A stretch of 6,193 nt of DNA from an uncultured Chloroflexota bacterium (GTDB lineage Bacteria; Chloroflexota; Anaerolineae; Anaerolineales; Villigracilaceae), in contig CAILWD010000678.1 of assembly GCA_903837815.1 (NCBI GenBank), positions 1 through 6,193 of the forward strand, written 5' to 3'. Below are positions 5,723 through 6,193 of this stretch, piece after piece. Position numbers and translations under genes: made by a program. The notes beneath the pieces were generated by a model that ran no database searches, was not told the DNA's origin, and saw nothing but the letters and a program-made list of their open reading frames with translations. How positions within the stretch are numbered: the stretch's first letter is position 1; the number at the start of each line of letters is the position of its first letter.

Positions 5723-6193
5723 ATGTATTCATTCGAACCCAATGAAGAGCAACAGATGTTGGTGGATGCGGTGGGGAAGTACGCGCAGAACGATTTGCGT
5801 CCCGCCGCGCACGACGCCGAGGAGAGCCGCGAACTGCCGAAGAAACTCATCGGCAAAGGCTGGGAACTCGGCTTTTTGCAAGCTTCCATCCCCGAAGCCT
5901 ACGGCGGCTTTGGTGACCGCTCCGCTGTGACGGGCGCGCTGGCGATGGAAGAATTTGCCTTTGGCGACCTCGCGGGCGCGTTGGCGGTGCTGGCTCCGTC
6001 ATTGTTTGCCATGCCGATTTTGATTGGCGGCAGTGAGGAACAAAAACAGGAATACCTGCCCAAAGTCATCGAAGGCGATTGGACACCCTACACCGCCGCG
6101 CTGATTGAATATACCTTCGACTTCGACCCGACCACACTCAAGACCACTGCCACCGCTGACGGCGGCGACTACGTCCTCAGCGGCGAAAAAGCC
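5723..6193 (+). CDS. Acyl-CoA dehydrogenase-like protein, N-terminal part (cut by window edge)
   Basis: The frame starts at ATG 5723, 7 nt after a good ribosome-binding site (AAAGGAG, 5709-5715), and stays open to the last base (157 codons). The sequence matches the N-terminal helical domain of acyl-CoA dehydrogenases: PNEEQQMLVDAVGKYAQNDL near the start, GWELGFLQASIPEAYGGFG (46-64), MEEFAFGD (75-82), GGSEEQKQEYLPKVIEGDW (102-120). It then enters the middle beta domain (LKTTATADGGDYVLSGEKA, 139-157). These are FAD flavoproteins that oxidise acyl-CoA at C-alpha/C-beta. The loop that is usually TEPxxGSD reads IEYTFDFD (128-135), so catalysis by the ordinary mechanism is in doubt. It may be a divergent subunit of a hetero-oligomeric dehydrogenase. 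It is probably co-transcribed with the TetR gene upstream, since no clear promoter is seen in the gap. The C-terminal domain and catalytic Glu lie outside the window. Confidence 0.88.
   Translation, partial: MYSFEPNEEQQMLVDAVGKYAQNDLRPAAHDAEESRELPKKLIGKGWELGFLQASIPEAYGGFGDRSAVTGALAMEEFAFGDLAGALAVLAPSLFAMPILIGGSEEQKQEYLPKVIEGDWTPYTAALIEYTFDFDPTTLKTTATADGGDYVLSGEKA

Noticed and set aside
5608..5889. Antisense frame over the tetR-acyl-CoA dehydrogenase gap
   Set aside because: Its Tyr/Leu/Thr/Val-rich middle (GKQVDKYT and similar) is only the octamer repeat read as protein; the frame also opposes the start of the acyl-CoA dehydrogenase-like gene.

Overview
The window looks like a chromosomal stretch of a bacterium of moderate GC. 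Base use, gene content and above all the short-period degenerate repeats resemble Anaerolineae-type Chloroflexota. That placement is recognition by memory, not a search result, and is only moderately secure. All recognised genes lie on the + strand.

Left part (1-4364): a [NiFe]-hydrogenase maturation cluster in the order hypF-hypC-hypD-hypE. hypF is cut by the window's left edge. HypF makes a carbamoyl adenylate from carbamoyl phosphate and passes the carbamoyl group to the C-terminal Cys of HypE. HypE dehydrates it to a thiocyanate. HypC and HypD, which carries a [4Fe-4S] cluster, form the scaffold on which the Fe(CN)2CO unit is built and then delivered to the hydrogenase large subunit. hypF/hypC are 1 nt apart, and hypC/hypD overlap by 4 nt (ATGA). 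hypD/hypE are separated by about 80 nt filled by a palindromic octamer repeat. No hydrogenase structural gene, hypA or hypB is in the window.

Middle (4365-4953): a small two-CBS-domain protein gene with its own extended -10 promoter, a strong Shine-Dalgarno site and a near-perfect intrinsic terminator.

Right part (4954-6193): a TetR-family regulator of the lipid/acyl-CoA-metabolism type, with a -35/-10 promoter and a 16-bp palindrome between promoter and start codon (probable autoregulation). A second copy of the octamer-repeat palindrome follows, then the first 157 codons of an acyl-CoA dehydrogenase-like gene that runs off the right edge. Its usual TEPxxGSD loop is strongly altered.

The most unusual signal is a set of short-period (7 or 8 nt) degenerate tandem repeats. 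Two palindromic octamer arrays (consensus about GTAnrCAn) begin exactly over the stop codons of hypD and tetR. Three shorter arrays of other unit sequences lie in frame inside hypF, apparently in interdomain or loop positions. Together they suggest an active, coding-tolerant repeat family of unknown mechanism.
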